Source: Croceitalea dokdonensis DOKDO 023 (GTDB taxonomy: Bacteria > Bacteroidota > Bacteroidia > Flavobacteriales > Flavobacteriaceae). Taken from it: DNA of 64,000 nucleotides. The stretch is from contig NZ_LDJX01000006.1 of the NCBI RefSeq assembly GCF_001306415.1, positions 124,001 to 188,000 on the forward strand, written 5' to 3'. Position numbers and translations under genes: made by a program. Below the pieces are notes generated by a model that saw only the letters and a program-made list of their open reading frames with translations, did not search any database and was not told the origin of the DNA. This document shows, one piece after another, positions 55,576 through 64,000 of this stretch (position 1 is the first letter of the stretch; each line of letters begins with the position of its first letter).

Positions 55576-56922
55576 GTGATTAACAAAGTAAAATATACAA
55601 CATCCATATATTTAATATCACTCCTTCTGGATTTGTTGATAATCAATCTGCTTGCCTATTATTACCCCATACTTTTTAAGAATCCGCTACTTTTTCATAG
55701 TTATGTGACCGTTGCTTGGTTAATAATCTCGTTTAGAACTAAGTTTTACGGAATATACGCAAACACAAAAATCACTTATATATTAAAATTATCCGTTAGG
55801 CAGTTTTTATTTTTTTTCTTAATTATTTATGCGTTTATAGGTTTTTTTAAACAGCCTAATATCAGTAGATGGAATTTAGGATTATTTTTTGTTACCGCCT
55901 GTGGGTGCATTTTCTTTTTTAAGGCAGTCAGCTATTTTGTTTTAATGGAATACAGAAGGCGTGAAAAGTTTGATTTGACCAAATTTGTTGTTATTGGGAA
56001 TAACAAAAAAACGGATGAACTAATAAAGATATTTAGGCTTAACCAACAATATGGTTTTCAGTTGACTAAACAATTTTTTCCTAAGGACTCGGATTTTAGC
56101 GTAGATGAATGTTGTGATTACATCAAAAACAAAAATATTACTGAAATCTTTTGTTCAATAAATCAACTGGCGAATGAACAAATTAAACACCTGGTGAGCT
56201 TTGCGGACAACAATTTGGTCAAACTAAGGTTTATTCCTGACAACAAGCAGATTTTCACAAAATTCTTAAAGCTCGAGTATTACGAGTATTTCCCAATTTT
56301 ATCTTTAAGGGAATCTCCTTTGGACAATACTTTTAATCGTATTTATAAAAGAGTATTTGATTTTTTCTTTGCGCTTGTGGTCTTTGTTTTCCTTTTATCT
56401 TGGTTAATGCCTATTATAGGGTTATTGATTAAGATGGATTCCAAAGGACCAGTATATTTTAAACAAAATAGACCAGGTTTTCAAGAAGAAGGTTTTGGCT
56501 GTTATAAGTTTAGGACTATGAGGGTCAATGATAGCACAGAAAAATCAGCGATCAAAAACGACCCAAGGGTTACCCGGGTAGGTGCTTTTCTCAGAAGAAC
56601 TAGTATAGATGAATTACCACAGTTCGTAAATGTCCTTTTGGGAACTATGTCCGTGGTGGGGCCAAGACCTCATTTATGGCGGCAGAACGAAGAGTATAAT
56701 AATAAGATTCAAAAGTATATGTTACGTCACCATGTAAAGCCTGGGATTACTGGATTGGCACAAGCAAAAGGATATAGGGGCGAAATTTTGGCCAATGAAG
56801 AAATAGTAAACCGCACAAGGTACGACGTATTTTACATTGAAAACTGGTCAATGCTTTTGGATATGAAAATTATCATCCAAACGGTACTTAATGTTATCAA
56901 AGGGGAGGACAAGGCATACTAA
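55576..56922 (+). CDS. Polyprenyl glycosylphosphotransferase (initiating sugar transferase, WcaJ-like)
   Basis: Starts with GTG. The 448 residues comprise four N-terminal helices, a CoA-binding-like Rossmann segment ([14 protein letters not shown]), a fifth helix at about 250-275 and the conserved bacterial sugar transferase domain (from about 245). Motifs include [43 protein letters not shown] and MSVVGPRPH, with [19 protein letters not shown]. The enzyme transfers a sugar phosphate to undecaprenyl phosphate, starting repeat-unit synthesis. It is the committed step of the locus. Confidence 0.93.
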   Translation: MINKVKYTTSIYLISLLLDLLIINLLAYYYPILFKNPLLFHSYVTVAWLIISFRTKFYGIYANTKITYILKLSVRQFLFFFLIIYAFIGFFKQPNISRWNLGLFFVTACGCIFFFKAVSYFVLMEYRRREKFDLTKFVVIGNNKKTDELIKIFRLNQQYGFQLTKQFFPKDSDFSVDECCDYIKNKNITEIFCSINQLANEQIKHLVSFADNNLVKLRFIPDNKQIFTKFLKLEYYEYFPILSLRESPLDNTFNRIYKRVFDFFFALVVFVFLLSWLMPIIGLLIKMDSKGPVYFKQNRPGFQEEGFGCYKFRTMRVNDSTEKSAIKNDPRVTRVGAFLRRTSIDELPQFVNVLLGTMSVVGPRPHLWRQNEEYNNKIQKYMLRHHVKPGITGLAQAKGYRGEILANEEIVNRTRYDVFYIENWSMLLDMKIIIQTVLNVIKGEDKAY

Positions 56923-56972
56923 AACACCTATAAAATAGTTGTATAACAACAGAAATACAATAATAAATTCCA

Positions 56973-57959
56973 ATGAAAAAAACCTTAATTACAGGCGCGG
57001 CAGGATTTTTAGGATCCCATCTATGCGATCGTTTTTTGGCAGAAGGCCATTATGTGATCGGAATGGATAATTTAATAACAGGTGATTTAAAGAATATTGA
57101 ACACCTATTTGGCCATAAAAACTTTGAGTTTGCGCATCATGATGTCACTAAGTTTGTGCACGTGCCCGGTTCATTGGATTATATTTTGCATTTTGCCTCT
57201 CCTGCAAGCCCTATAGATTACCTTAAGATACCCATACAGACCTTAAAGGTTGGGGCCTTGGGAACGCATAACTTATTGGGACTTGCCAAGGACAAGGGCG
57301 CTAGGTTCATGATTGCCAGTACTTCTGAAATCTATGGAGATCCCTTGGTACACCCCCAAACGGAGGAATATTACGGCAATGTCAATACCATTGGCCCAAG
57401 GGGCGTTTACGATGAGGCCAAACGCTTTCAGGAGTCCATTACCATGGCCTATCATACCTTTCATGGATTGGACACCCGTATCGTTAGGATTTTCAATACC
57501 TACGGCCCGCGGATGAGGCTCAATGACGGAAGGGTAATCCCAGCTTTTATGGGGCAGGCCCTACGGGGAGAAGACCTTACGGTTTTTGGGGACGGCTCCC
57601 AAACCAGGTCCTTTTGTTTTGTGGACGATGAAATTGAAGGAATCTACCGTCTGCTCATGAGCGATTATAACCTGCCTATGAACATTGGAAACCCACATGA
57701 GATTACCATTAAGGATTTTGCCGAGGAAATCATCAAACTAACCGGCACCGATCAAAAAATTATCTACAAGCCACTACCCAAGGACGATCCCATGCAAAGA
57801 CAGCCAGATATTACAAAGGCTAGGGAGATTTTAGGTTGGGAACCAAAGGTGGGCCGTGAAGAAGGTATGCGCAAAACCTTTGAATTCTTTAAAACCTTGA
57901 CCAAAGAAGAATTGGAACGTACAGAACATAGGGATTTCTCAAAAATCAACAGAAAGTAG
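56973..57959 (+). CDS. UDP-glucuronate decarboxylase (UDP-xylose synthase), SDR family
   Basis: A 328-residue short-chain dehydrogenase/epimerase with the NAD-binding [10 protein letters not shown] at residue 8. The catalytic Tyr and Lys lie in GVYDEAKR near 148-155, and the serine-threonine pair in [12 protein letters not shown] near 118. [39 protein letters not shown] is typical of the UXS group. It would supply UDP-xylose for the polymer. It is separated by about 50 nt from the sugar transferase gene and is less AT-rich than it. A UDP-glucose 4-epimerase assignment is less likely given the KRFQE and GRVIP segments. Confidence 0.88.
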   Translation: MKKTLITGAAGFLGSHLCDRFLAEGHYVIGMDNLITGDLKNIEHLFGHKNFEFAHHDVTKFVHVPGSLDYILHFASPASPIDYLKIPIQTLKVGALGTHNLLGLAKDKGARFMIASTSEIYGDPLVHPQTEEYYGNVNTIGPRGVYDEAKRFQESITMAYHTFHGLDTRIVRIFNTYGPRMRLNDGRVIPAFMGQALRGEDLTVFGDGSQTRSFCFVDDEIEGIYRLLMSDYNLPMNIGNPHEITIKDFAEEIIKLTGTDQKIIYKPLPKDDPMQRQPDITKAREILGWEPKVGREEGMRKTFEFFKTLTKEELERTEHRDFSKINRK

Positions 57960-57991
57960 GTAGGCGAGTGGCTCCATTTTTTGATTGTTCT

Positions 57992-57999
57992 TACATTTG
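57992..57999 (+). promoter_or_regulatory. -7 promoter element of purD
   Basis: TACATTTG, exact TAnnTTTG, lies 12-15 nt before the paired ATG codons at 58012 and 58015. It falls inside the longer TTG-initiated frame from 57985, ruling that start out. Confidence 0.55.
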
Positions 58000-58011
58000 G
58001 TCAAAATTCAA

Positions 58012-59286
58012 ATGATGAACATACTAATTCTTGGTTCCGGGGGCCGCGAACACACCTTGGCATGGAAAATAGCCCAAAGCTCCAAAACCGATACCTTGTA
58101 CGTGGCACCCGGTAATGCCGGCACCAATGCAATAGCCACTAACCTTTCCTTGGACGTCAATGATTTTGAAGCCATAAAAACGCATGTGCTTCAATATTGT
58201 ATTGATATGGTCATCGTAGGTCCTGAAGACCCATTGGTCAACGGCATCCATGACTTCTTCTTGCGGGATAAAGTTTTAAGCAAGGTACTGGTGGTAGGCC
58301 CACAAAAATTAGCGGCCACCTTGGAAGGAAGTAAGGAGTTTGCCAAACAGTTTATGATGCGCCACAATATCCCAACCGCTGCCTACCAAAGTTTTACAGC
58401 GGACAATCTAGAGGAAGGCTATGCGTTTTTAGAATCTTTAACACCGCCCTATGTCCTAAAGGCAGACGGGCTCGCAGCGGGTAAGGGCGTGTTGATCCTC
58501 AATGACCTACAAGAGGCCAAATTGGAATTGCGAACCATGTTGCTCGATAAAAAGTTTGGCGCGGCCAGTAACACGGTGGTTATCGAAGAATTCTTGGACG
58601 GTATTGAATTGAGTTGTTTTGTCCTTACTGACGGCGAATCTTACAAAATATTGCCGGAGGCAAAAGATTACAAGCGTATAGGAGAAGGGGATACAGGTCT
58701 AAATACTGGCGGAATGGGAGCCATATCGCCAGTGCCGTTTGCGCAGGGGGAGTTTATGCGTAAAGTGGAAGAACACATCGTACGGCCAACGGTAGAAGGT
58801 TTAAAGAAAGACGCTATCCCTTATGTAGGTTTTATATTTATCGGCTTGATCAAAGTAAACGGGGAGCCTAAAGTGATAGAGTATAACGTTCGTATGGGAG
58901 ACCCGGAAACGGAGGTGGTTATCCCAAGGATAAAGAATGACTTGGTTGAGGTGCTAGAAAGCCTTAGGACCAAAAACCTACAATCTATTTCCCTTGAGGT
59001 GGACCATCGGGCGGCAGCGACGGTAATGACCGTATCCGGAGGCTATCCAGAAGCGTACGCAAAAGGAAAGGAAATAATAGGATTGGACACCATTAAAGAG
59101 GCCATAGTGTTTCATGCGGGCACAAAACAGGATAACAACAAGGTGCGCACCAACGGTGGTAGGGTCATTGCGGTCACTGCTTATGGAGATTCCATAGCCC
59201 AAGCGTTAGAAGTGTCCTATCGTAACACCAAGCAATTCTGTTTTGAAGGAATGTATTACCGATCGGACATTGGTTTTGACCTTTGA
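58012..59286 (+). CDS. purD: Phosphoribosylamine-glycine ligase
   Basis: The second step of de novo purine synthesis, joining glycine to phosphoribosylamine with ATP. The N-terminal MNILILGSGGREHTLAWKIA is characteristic, as are the ATP-grasp motifs LKADGLAAGKGV (near 155) and EEFLDGIELSCFVLTDG, with YNVRMGDPETEVVIPRI (near 290) providing metal and ATP contacts. The 424 residues from the ATG at 58012 (or 423 from 58015) are the usual length. The frame is also open upstream from a TTG at 57985, excluded by the promoter element there. Confidence 0.97.
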   Translation: MMNILILGSGGREHTLAWKIAQSSKTDTLYVAPGNAGTNAIATNLSLDVNDFEAIKTHVLQYCIDMVIVGPEDPLVNGIHDFFLRDKVLSKVLVVGPQKLAATLEGSKEFAKQFMMRHNIPTAAYQSFTADNLEEGYAFLESLTPPYVLKADGLAAGKGVLILNDLQEAKLELRTMLLDKKFGAASNTVVIEEFLDGIELSCFVLTDGESYKILPEAKDYKRIGEGDTGLNTGGMGAISPVPFAQGEFMRKVEEHIVRPTVEGLKKDAIPYVGFIFIGLIKVNGEPKVIEYNVRMGDPETEVVIPRIKNDLVEVLESLRTKNLQSISLEVDHRAAATVMTVSGGYPEAYAKGKEIIGLDTIKEAIVFHAGTKQDNNKVRTNGGRVIAVTAYGDSIAQALEVSYRNTKQFCFEGMYYRSDIGFDL

Positions 59287-59336
59287 TCCCGTAAGGCATT
59301 CATCAAAAGCAATCGTCCAGTGCCGGTCTAAGATGT

Positions 59337-59558
59337 TTACAGGTAAGTGTGGGAAGTACTGGTCTTGTCCTCTTCCCCGTTATCATTAAAGATTTTGAGC
59401 TGAATCATCCAGTAGACCATGGCAATGGAGCCAATTACCATAAACAACCAGTTGATGGAGTTAGCGGCCCACCAGCTTTCCATAAAACGGAGCATATCCA
59501 GCGGGGCAAAAAGGATATTTACAAATAAGTCTTCTATAGCGTAAAAAAATGAACTCAT
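59337..59558 (-). CDS. DUF6341 family small membrane protein
   Basis: A 73-residue protein starting MSSFFYAIEDLFVNILFAPLD, with one clear hydrophobic helix (SINWLFMVIGSIAMVYWMIQLKIF, about 34-57) and a short acidic tail ending TSHTYL. I recognise this as the flavobacterial DUF6341 family, commonly placed between purD and the DUF6427 gene as here. The function is unknown. It has its own -7 element and is divergent from the DUF6427 gene. Confidence 0.82.
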   Translation of the reverse strand: MSSFFYAIEDLFVNILFAPLDMLRFMESWWAANSINWLFMVIGSIAMVYWMIQLKIFNDNGEEDKTSTSHTYL

Positions 59559-59579
59559 GTTATCTTATCTTTAGCTGGG

Positions 59580-59587
59580 CAAAAATA
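59580..59587 (-). promoter_or_regulatory. -7 promoter element of the DUF6341 gene
   Basis: On the minus strand this reads TATTTTTG, exact TAnnTTTG, 21 nt before the ATG at 59558. Confidence 0.5.
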
Positions 59588-59661
59588 AGAAAACCATAGA
59601 ATTATTTGGGCCTACCGGTGAAATTTCGATAAAACAGTGGTTTGCATTTGGTACCAAGGCA

Positions 59662-60597
59662 ATGATTACTAGCTTTTTTAATAAGACAAAACCCATTAAC
59701 TATGTAGTGGTCCTGGGAGTCATTTCCTTTTTTTATGGGACAATGGTCCTGGCTTTGGATACCACATCCAAGGATATGGTTGGGGTGTTCACCAAGGTTG
59801 TGGGATTGGGTTTTTTATGGCTTACTTTCTTTGCCGTAAATCCTACACTCAAAGCAGATAAACTGGCACAAAAAGACTCCTATGCCATGTTTTTTTATGC
59901 CCTACTGGCCATTGCCTTTATTTCGCTTTTTCAAAATCAAGCTGTCATCATAAGTAATTTCTTGATCGTATTGTCCATGGACAAGACTCTTGCGCTAAAG
60001 TTTGAGAAAAACGCGGGGAATAAAATTTTTGAAGCATCGCTATTTGTGTTGCTTTCAAGTCTACTTGTGCCGTGGTCGTCGGTTTTTGTGATTCCCATAT
60101 TTTTTGCCATAAACGTCTATTGCGGAGGCCAAATAAGGCTTTGGCTAATTCCTTTTGCCGCGTTGACCGTATTTGGGATGTGTGCTTTGGCTGTTATTGC
60201 ATCACTTGGGGATTGGAACCTGGTTTTGGGTTATTATGATTTTGACATCCAAGCCAACTATGTTTTTACTGAATATTATCCGTTGTTGGTTTATATCTTC
60301 TTAGCTGGCGTGGTAATGGTAATTGTTTTTATAAAACTGGGTAATCGTGGCCTAGGCCGTATTCTCTCTTTGCGAATTTTGTTGGCGTATTTTATCCTAA
60401 GTGCCTCATTGGCCATTATTTCCTCAAAATTGCGCTCCCAAGCCTTGATTTTTTCTTTTTTTCCTCTTACAGTTTTTATGACAAATTATTTGGAAACCAT
60501 TCGGAAAAAGAAATTTAAGGAAGCTCTTTTAATCTTTTTGGCAATTGCTGCGCTTAGCCTGGCTTTTTTTCAACTGTATTCCAAGGTTAAAATTTAG
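59662..60597 (+). CDS. DUF6427 family polytopic membrane protein
   Basis: A 311-residue protein with about eight hydrophobic helices spread over its length and short polar loops. The N-terminus ITSFFNKTKPINYVVVLGVISFFYG and the internal NQAVIISNFLIVLSMDKTLALK match the Bacteroidota DUF6427 family. No catalytic motif is visible. It lies in the conserved-looking run purD, DUF6341, DUF6427, DUF4254 and GT9, which may concern the cell envelope. Confidence 0.8.
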   Translation: MITSFFNKTKPINYVVVLGVISFFYGTMVLALDTTSKDMVGVFTKVVGLGFLWLTFFAVNPTLKADKLAQKDSYAMFFYALLAIAFISLFQNQAVIISNFLIVLSMDKTLALKFEKNAGNKIFEASLFVLLSSLLVPWSSVFVIPIFFAINVYCGGQIRLWLIPFAALTVFGMCALAVIASLGDWNLVLGYYDFDIQANYVFTEYYPLLVYIFLAGVVMVIVFIKLGNRGLGRILSLRILLAYFILSASLAIISSKLRSQALIFSFFPLTVFMTNYLETIRKKKFKEALLIFLAIAALSLAFFQLYSKVKI

Positions 60598-60673
60598 TGG
60601 AATCGGCTATGGACAAAGTGGATATTCCTGCCGGATAAAAGCACGTCATGGGCATAGGATTTTGCCAATTCTG

Positions 60674-60681
60674 TATCTTTG
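60674..60681 (+). promoter_or_regulatory. -7 promoter element of the DUF4254/GT9 operon
   Basis: TATCTTTG, exact TAnnTTTG, 17 nt before the ATG at 60699. It falls inside the frame that opens at 60648, so the later start is preferred. Confidence 0.55.
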
Positions 60682-60698
60682 TGGAAATACTGTTTGTT

Positions 60699-61307
60699 AT
60701 GTTCAGCAAATTGGCCAATGCCATTTTCCAAGAGAGTATAGATACGTATCACGTTGCGGATCGTGTAGACCAAGTGTTTACCAATCCGTATTCTGGCAAT
60801 AGCATTGAGCAATTGTTATTTCGCAAAAATTGGATAGACACCGTTCAATGGCATTATGAAGATATTATTCGTGACCCACAGATAGATCCGACTGCTGCAC
60901 TTAGTTTAAAGCGTAAAATTGATGCCAGTAACCAAGACAGGACGGATTTGGTGGAGTATATTGATAGTTATTTTTTGGACAAGTACAAAGAGGTGCAAAT
61001 TTTGCCAGATGCGGCTATTAATACTGAGAGCCCCGCTTGGGCCATAGACCGCCTGTCCATATTGGCGTTGAAAATCTACCATATGCAAGAAGAGGTAGAC
61101 CGGACAGATGCTTCATCTGACCACAGGGAAACCTGCCAAAAAAAGCTTGCAATTTTGTTGGAACAACGTAAAGACCTATCCACGGCTATTGATGCCCTTT
61201 TGGAAGACATTGCAGCAGGTAAGAAATACATGAAGGTTTACAAGCAGATGAAGATGTACAACGACGACGAACTTAATCCGGTATTGCGTGGCCAAAAAGG
61301 GGAATAA
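60699..61307 (+). CDS. DUF4254 family protein
   Basis: From the ATG at 60699 (MFSKLANAIFQESIDTYHVAD) the protein has 202 residues, is helical and has no signal peptide. Conserved-looking elements are NIDPxx-like acidic positions in QWHYEDIIRDPQIDP, DASNQDRTDLVEYID and AWAIDRLSILALKIYHMQEE. This matches the DUF4254 family, whose genes usually neighbour a family 9 glycosyltransferase, as here. The function is not established. Its 3' end overlaps the GT9 start by 20 nt. Confidence 0.85.
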   Translation: MFSKLANAIFQESIDTYHVADRVDQVFTNPYSGNSIEQLLFRKNWIDTVQWHYEDIIRDPQIDPTAALSLKRKIDASNQDRTDLVEYIDSYFLDKYKEVQILPDAAINTESPAWAIDRLSILALKIYHMQEEVDRTDASSDHRETCQKKLAILLEQRKDLSTAIDALLEDIAAGKKYMKVYKQMKMYNDDELNPVLRGQKGE

Positions 61308-62343
61308 CGCCCATGTACTCATCATTCGCCTATCCGCCATGGGAGATGTGGCCATGCTGGCACCTGTTGTCTTAGCGCTAACCAAAACCTATCCAGACCT
61401 TAAGCTCACCCTTCTTACCAGGGCCAGATTTGCACCTATTTTTAAGGACATAAGCAACCTTACCGTTTTAGAGGCCGATGTCAAAGGCGCGCACAAAGGC
61501 GTCTTTGGATTATACCGATTGTATTGTATACTACGGCAACAGCAATTAACGGCCATTGCAGATGTCCATCACGTATTACGAAGTACCATCCTAAAGTTGT
61601 TTTTCACCTTTTCCAAGATTCCGTTTGTGCAAATAGATAAAGGAAGAAAAGAAAAAAGGCGATTGATACGTCCAAAAAACAAATGCTTTAAAGCCTTAAA
61701 ATCTACCCATCAGCGTTATGCGGATGTATTTGGAAAATTAGGGTATCCCATAAAGATCAACGATAATCATAGGCTACAAAAGGCCCCGGTAAAACTGAAA
61801 AAAATCGTTTTGCCCAGCAATAAAATACTGATAGGTATAGCGCCATATGCCGCTTATACAAGCAAAACCTATCCGCTAGAGCTAATGCGGCAGGTGATGT
61901 CCATGTTAGTGGCTTGGGAGCAGGTACACCTAGTGCTTTTTGGTGGTGGTGAAAAAGAAGTAGGCCAGCTTAATGAACTTGCCCAAGACGTTGGGAGTAG
62001 CGTCACCAATGTAGCAGGGAAACTGTCCTTTTTGGAGGAGTTGCAAATAATTTCCAACCTTAAGGTGATGTTGGCCATGGATAGCGGTAATGGTCATTTG
62101 GCCGCAAACTATGGTGTCCCGGTGGTCACGCTTTGGGGCGTAACGCATCCATTTGCAGGATTTGCGCCCTTTGGTCAGCCCAAAGAAAATTCGCTCTGCG
62201 CGGACAGGGACCAATTTCCACAGCTTCCAACATCAATCTACGGTAATTCCTATCCGGAAGGCTATGAAACTGCCATTGCCAGTATTCATCCAAACACCAT
62301 AGTGCAACGCATAAAGCGCATTTTGCAGCTAGATGTACCTTAG
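61288..62343 (+). CDS. Glycosyltransferase family 9 (heptosyltransferase-like)
   Basis: It starts with GTG inside the end of the DUF4254 gene, giving 351 residues. The N-terminal VLIIRLSAMGDVAMLAPVV and the C-terminal LAMDSGNGHLAANYGVPVVTLWGVTHPFAG match GT9, the ADP-heptose:LPS heptosyltransferase family. It should act at the inner membrane on lipopolysaccharide core or a related glycolipid. The acceptor cannot be read from sequence. The stop overlaps the convergent TetR gene stop by 4 nt. Confidence 0.9.
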   Translation: MAKKGNNAHVLIIRLSAMGDVAMLAPVVLALTKTYPDLKLTLLTRARFAPIFKDISNLTVLEADVKGAHKGVFGLYRLYCILRQQQLTAIADVHHVLRSTILKLFFTFSKIPFVQIDKGRKEKRRLIRPKNKCFKALKSTHQRYADVFGKLGYPIKINDNHRLQKAPVKLKKIVLPSNKILIGIAPYAAYTSKTYPLELMRQVMSMLVAWEQVHLVLFGGGEKEVGQLNELAQDVGSSVTNVAGKLSFLEELQIISNLKVMLAMDSGNGHLAANYGVPVVTLWGVTHPFAGFAPFGQPKENSLCADRDQFPQLPTSIYGNSYPEGYETAIASIHPNTIVQRIKRILQLDVP

Positions 62344-62954
62344 GCTGCCCGCTGCTTTGCAATGGAATTAAAGTAGTATCGCAATTGTTGTAAATACTGT
62401 CTTTTTAAGCGTCTAGGGTCTTCATTGCCCATAAGGGTTCTTATCCCAATAAAGGAGGATACAATATATTTCGCGGCACTTTCCGCGTCTACATGCTGGT
62501 CTACGTAGCCATCTAATTGTCCCTTTTTTAAAAGACTCAGAAGGTTAATTTCCCAGATTCTTAAGATTTGCACAAGGACTTTGGACACTTCTTTATCCTT
62601 GCCATGGAATTCCGTCAGGAAGGTATTCAACATAAAACCACCATCTACAGGGCTGTCCGCGCTGTTTTCCAGCTCGTTTTCCAACATTTGAAGTATGGAA
62701 GGAAAAGGGTTCTGTTTATAGCTGTTGGGTTCTATAAGCAAGTTTAAGGTTCGCTGTAAGAGCAGATTTTGTGCTATGCCGATAAAAAATTGCTTTTTGG
62801 AAGAAAAGGTAGCTTCAAAAGCTTCCTTGGTGATGGAGAGGTGGGCCAATAATTCTTCCGTTGTAGTGGAATAATATCCATTCTGGTAAAAAAAGGAAAG
62901 CCCGCGCGCCCTTAGTTGGTGAAGCTTGCTGCTATTGGCAATGGAGTTTGACAT
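62340..62954 (-). CDS. TetR family transcriptional regulator
   Basis: A 204-residue protein with an N-terminal helix-turn-helix (about 15-60): ARGLSFFYQNGYYSTTTEELLAHLSITKEAFEATFSSKKQFF follows the TetR arrangement of helices 1-4. The C-terminal helical domain has no recognisable ligand signature (TetR_C-type, EVSKVLVQILRIWEINLL). The target and inducer are unknown. It does not lie next to an obvious efflux or catabolic gene, so its regulon may be elsewhere. Confidence 0.85.
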   Translation of the reverse strand: MSNSIANSSKLHQLRARGLSFFYQNGYYSTTTEELLAHLSITKEAFEATFSSKKQFFIGIAQNLLLQRTLNLLIEPNSYKQNPFPSILQMLENELENSADSPVDGGFMLNTFLTEFHGKDKEVSKVLVQILRIWEINLLSLLKKGQLDGYVDQHVDAESAAKYIVSSFIGIRTLMGNEDPRRLKRQYLQQLRYYFNSIAKQRAA

Positions 62955-63179
62955 AAGATTTGGATTTAAATAGGATGTTATAAGTAGGTTGATGCTACAA
63001 ATTTCATCACATTTACCTGTAGGATAAATCTTATAAGATGATCAGCAGGTTTTATCGGTATGTTGCCTAATTATGGCAGTGGAGTGTCGTTGGTCTAGGG
63101 AATGGTAATCTTTTGAACGATAAAAAAGGCCATTGAACGGCAAGTATACTAAATAACGTAATTATAGTAAGATTTATAA

Positions 63180-63733
63180 TTACGAATGTAAATAATTGGC
63201 AGTGTAAGTTAACCGTCTTTTTGTTAGGATATCGAGTAGTTCAAATTCATCCAAATCTGGGTTTCTCCTATTTAGTACCATTTCCTTAAATGCTTTTGTG
63301 GCTTGTTTTGGGTTTAAGTCGATGATGTCAGTAAGAAAGTCATCTGCTGTTTTTGCGCTTAGACCATAAGAGGATAAATACTCTTTTGGAAAATCTTTGA
63401 TGTTGTTCGTTACAATAATATTGGCGTTGGTTTTTATGGCAGCGGCCAAAACATGGCAATCTTTTGGGTCTGGCAATTCCAGACCTTTAATTAAGCCAGT
63501 ATAATTGATTACTAGAGCATCTGGAAAGGCAAGGTTAGCATTATTCACTCGTTTAATAGCTTCTTTATCTGTTATGCCTTTTCGTTTCATGACATCTCGC
63601 CATTCATCAAAAATATGTTCGCTCCATTTAGGCGTAAATCATAATAGGCGAACCAAAAAAGTAAATCCCTGATCTCTATGGGATAGATAACATTGGTGTC
63701 CAACACACAAATAAAACGAACGCTATGAATCAT
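63180..63733 (-). pseudogene. Frameshifted PIN-domain toxin (VapC-like)
   Basis: The reading starts at an ATG at 63733, within the last codons of the antitoxin-like gene, and gives a PIN head: VLDTNVIYPIEIRDLLFWFAYYDL, with the catalytic-type Asp in LDTN. Near 63634-63643 the frame changes: continuation in another frame reads TPKWSEHIFDEWRDVMKRKG and then the rest of the domain, including HVLAAAIKTNANIIVTNNIKDFP. The first frame instead stops at a TGA. An open fragment beginning MKRKG (63590-63180) remains. A net change of one nucleotide (modulo 3) is needed to restore the gene. Either the toxin is broken, or a sequencing error or recoding is involved. Confidence 0.8.
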
Positions 63734-64000
63734 ACAAACCCAGCGCTTCGTCAGATTTCATCATATGGATAATGCGCTGTTTCTGCTCTGCTTTCATCCT
63801 CCTTTTGTATTCCATGACATCTTCAAACTTTACACGCCGATGTTTGCCAACTTTGGTAAAAGTTATTTCACCGTTATCCAACAACTTCACAAAATGAGGT
63901 CTGGAACAACCTAACATTTCAGCGGCCTTTTGTGTAGTAACTTCAGTCGCAAAAGGGACCAATGAAAATGGTTTTCCTTGGCTCATGGCCTCTAAAATAT
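63723..64000 (-). CDS. Helix-turn-helix (excisionase-type) antitoxin, 5' end beyond window
   Basis: An MerR/excisionase-type DNA-binding protein with TTQKAAEMLGCSRPHFVKLLDNGEITFTKVGKHRRVKFEDV, where the HTH and the KVGKHRR wing are clear. An ATG lies at 63986, but the frame stays open upstream through LEA codons to the window edge, so the real start is probably beyond it. It overlaps the PIN toxin start by 11 nt, a typical toxin-antitoxin arrangement, so it is the likely antitoxin and DNA-binding autoregulator of the pair. Confidence 0.8.
   Translation of the reverse strand, partial: ILEAMSQGKPFSLVPFATEVTTQKAAEMLGCSRPHFVKLLDNGEITFTKVGKHRRVKFEDVMEYKRRMKAEQKQRIIHMMKSDEALGLYDS

Overview
The window looks like a chromosomal segment of a Bacteroidota bacterium, most likely a marine member of the Flavobacteriaceae. 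The evidence is a giant SprB-repeat adhesin with a PorP/SprF partner and a type B C-terminal sorting domain (type IX secretion and gliding-type systems), eleven promoters with the Bacteroidota -7 element TAnnTTTG, a GlnRS beside a separate GltX, and families I know mainly from flavobacteria (DUF4175, DUF4837, DUF6341, DUF6427, DUF6747, DUF6909). I see no rRNA, tRNA, CRISPR array, prophage or intact insertion sequence. Family names are from recognition by eye; no database search was run.

Layout. 1-15076 (minus): a three-gene surface-adhesin operon, transcribed as an Ig-like protein with a type B sorting domain, then a PorP/SprF barrel with two SPOR-like repeats, then an adhesin of more than 3,520 residues that runs off the left edge. 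15338-24923: glnS, an Omp85-like barrel with one POTRA, an SPFH plus FG-GAP pair, two small lipoproteins, a mutarotase-like protein and gltX. 25058-32638: DUF4175, ybeY, mnmG, a methyltransferase and a Skp-like lipoprotein; mnmG is bracketed by two parS-like sites. 32797-39126: DoxX-like, holB, pgk, an MltD-like transglycosylase, a DUF4837 lipoprotein and a 56-residue membrane protein at 38956-39126. 39372-46365: a PorE-like OmpA protein, tatA, an M23 peptidase, GH3 and DUF6909.

46368-57959 is a same-strand exopolysaccharide/O-antigen locus: Wzz-like chain-length protein, Wzx flippase, a radical SAM-polysaccharide pyruvyltransferase fusion, GT4 glycosyltransferase, two overlapping Wzy/WaaL-type membrane proteins, WecG/TagA transferase, initiating polyprenyl glycosylphosphotransferase and UDP-xylose synthase. 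Together these could start, extend, decorate, export and polymerise a glycan. 58012-62343 is housekeeping (purD, DUF6341, DUF6427, DUF4254, GT9), followed by a TetR regulator. The right edge holds an antitoxin-like helix-turn-helix gene and a PIN toxin gene broken by a frameshift.

The points most worth following up are the parS pair around mnmG (one copy embedded in the end of ybeY), the radical SAM-pyruvyltransferase fusion, the SPOR-bearing PorP/SprF in the adhesin operon, the frameshifted PIN toxin, and two promoters placed so close to their start codons that the mRNAs may be leaderless.
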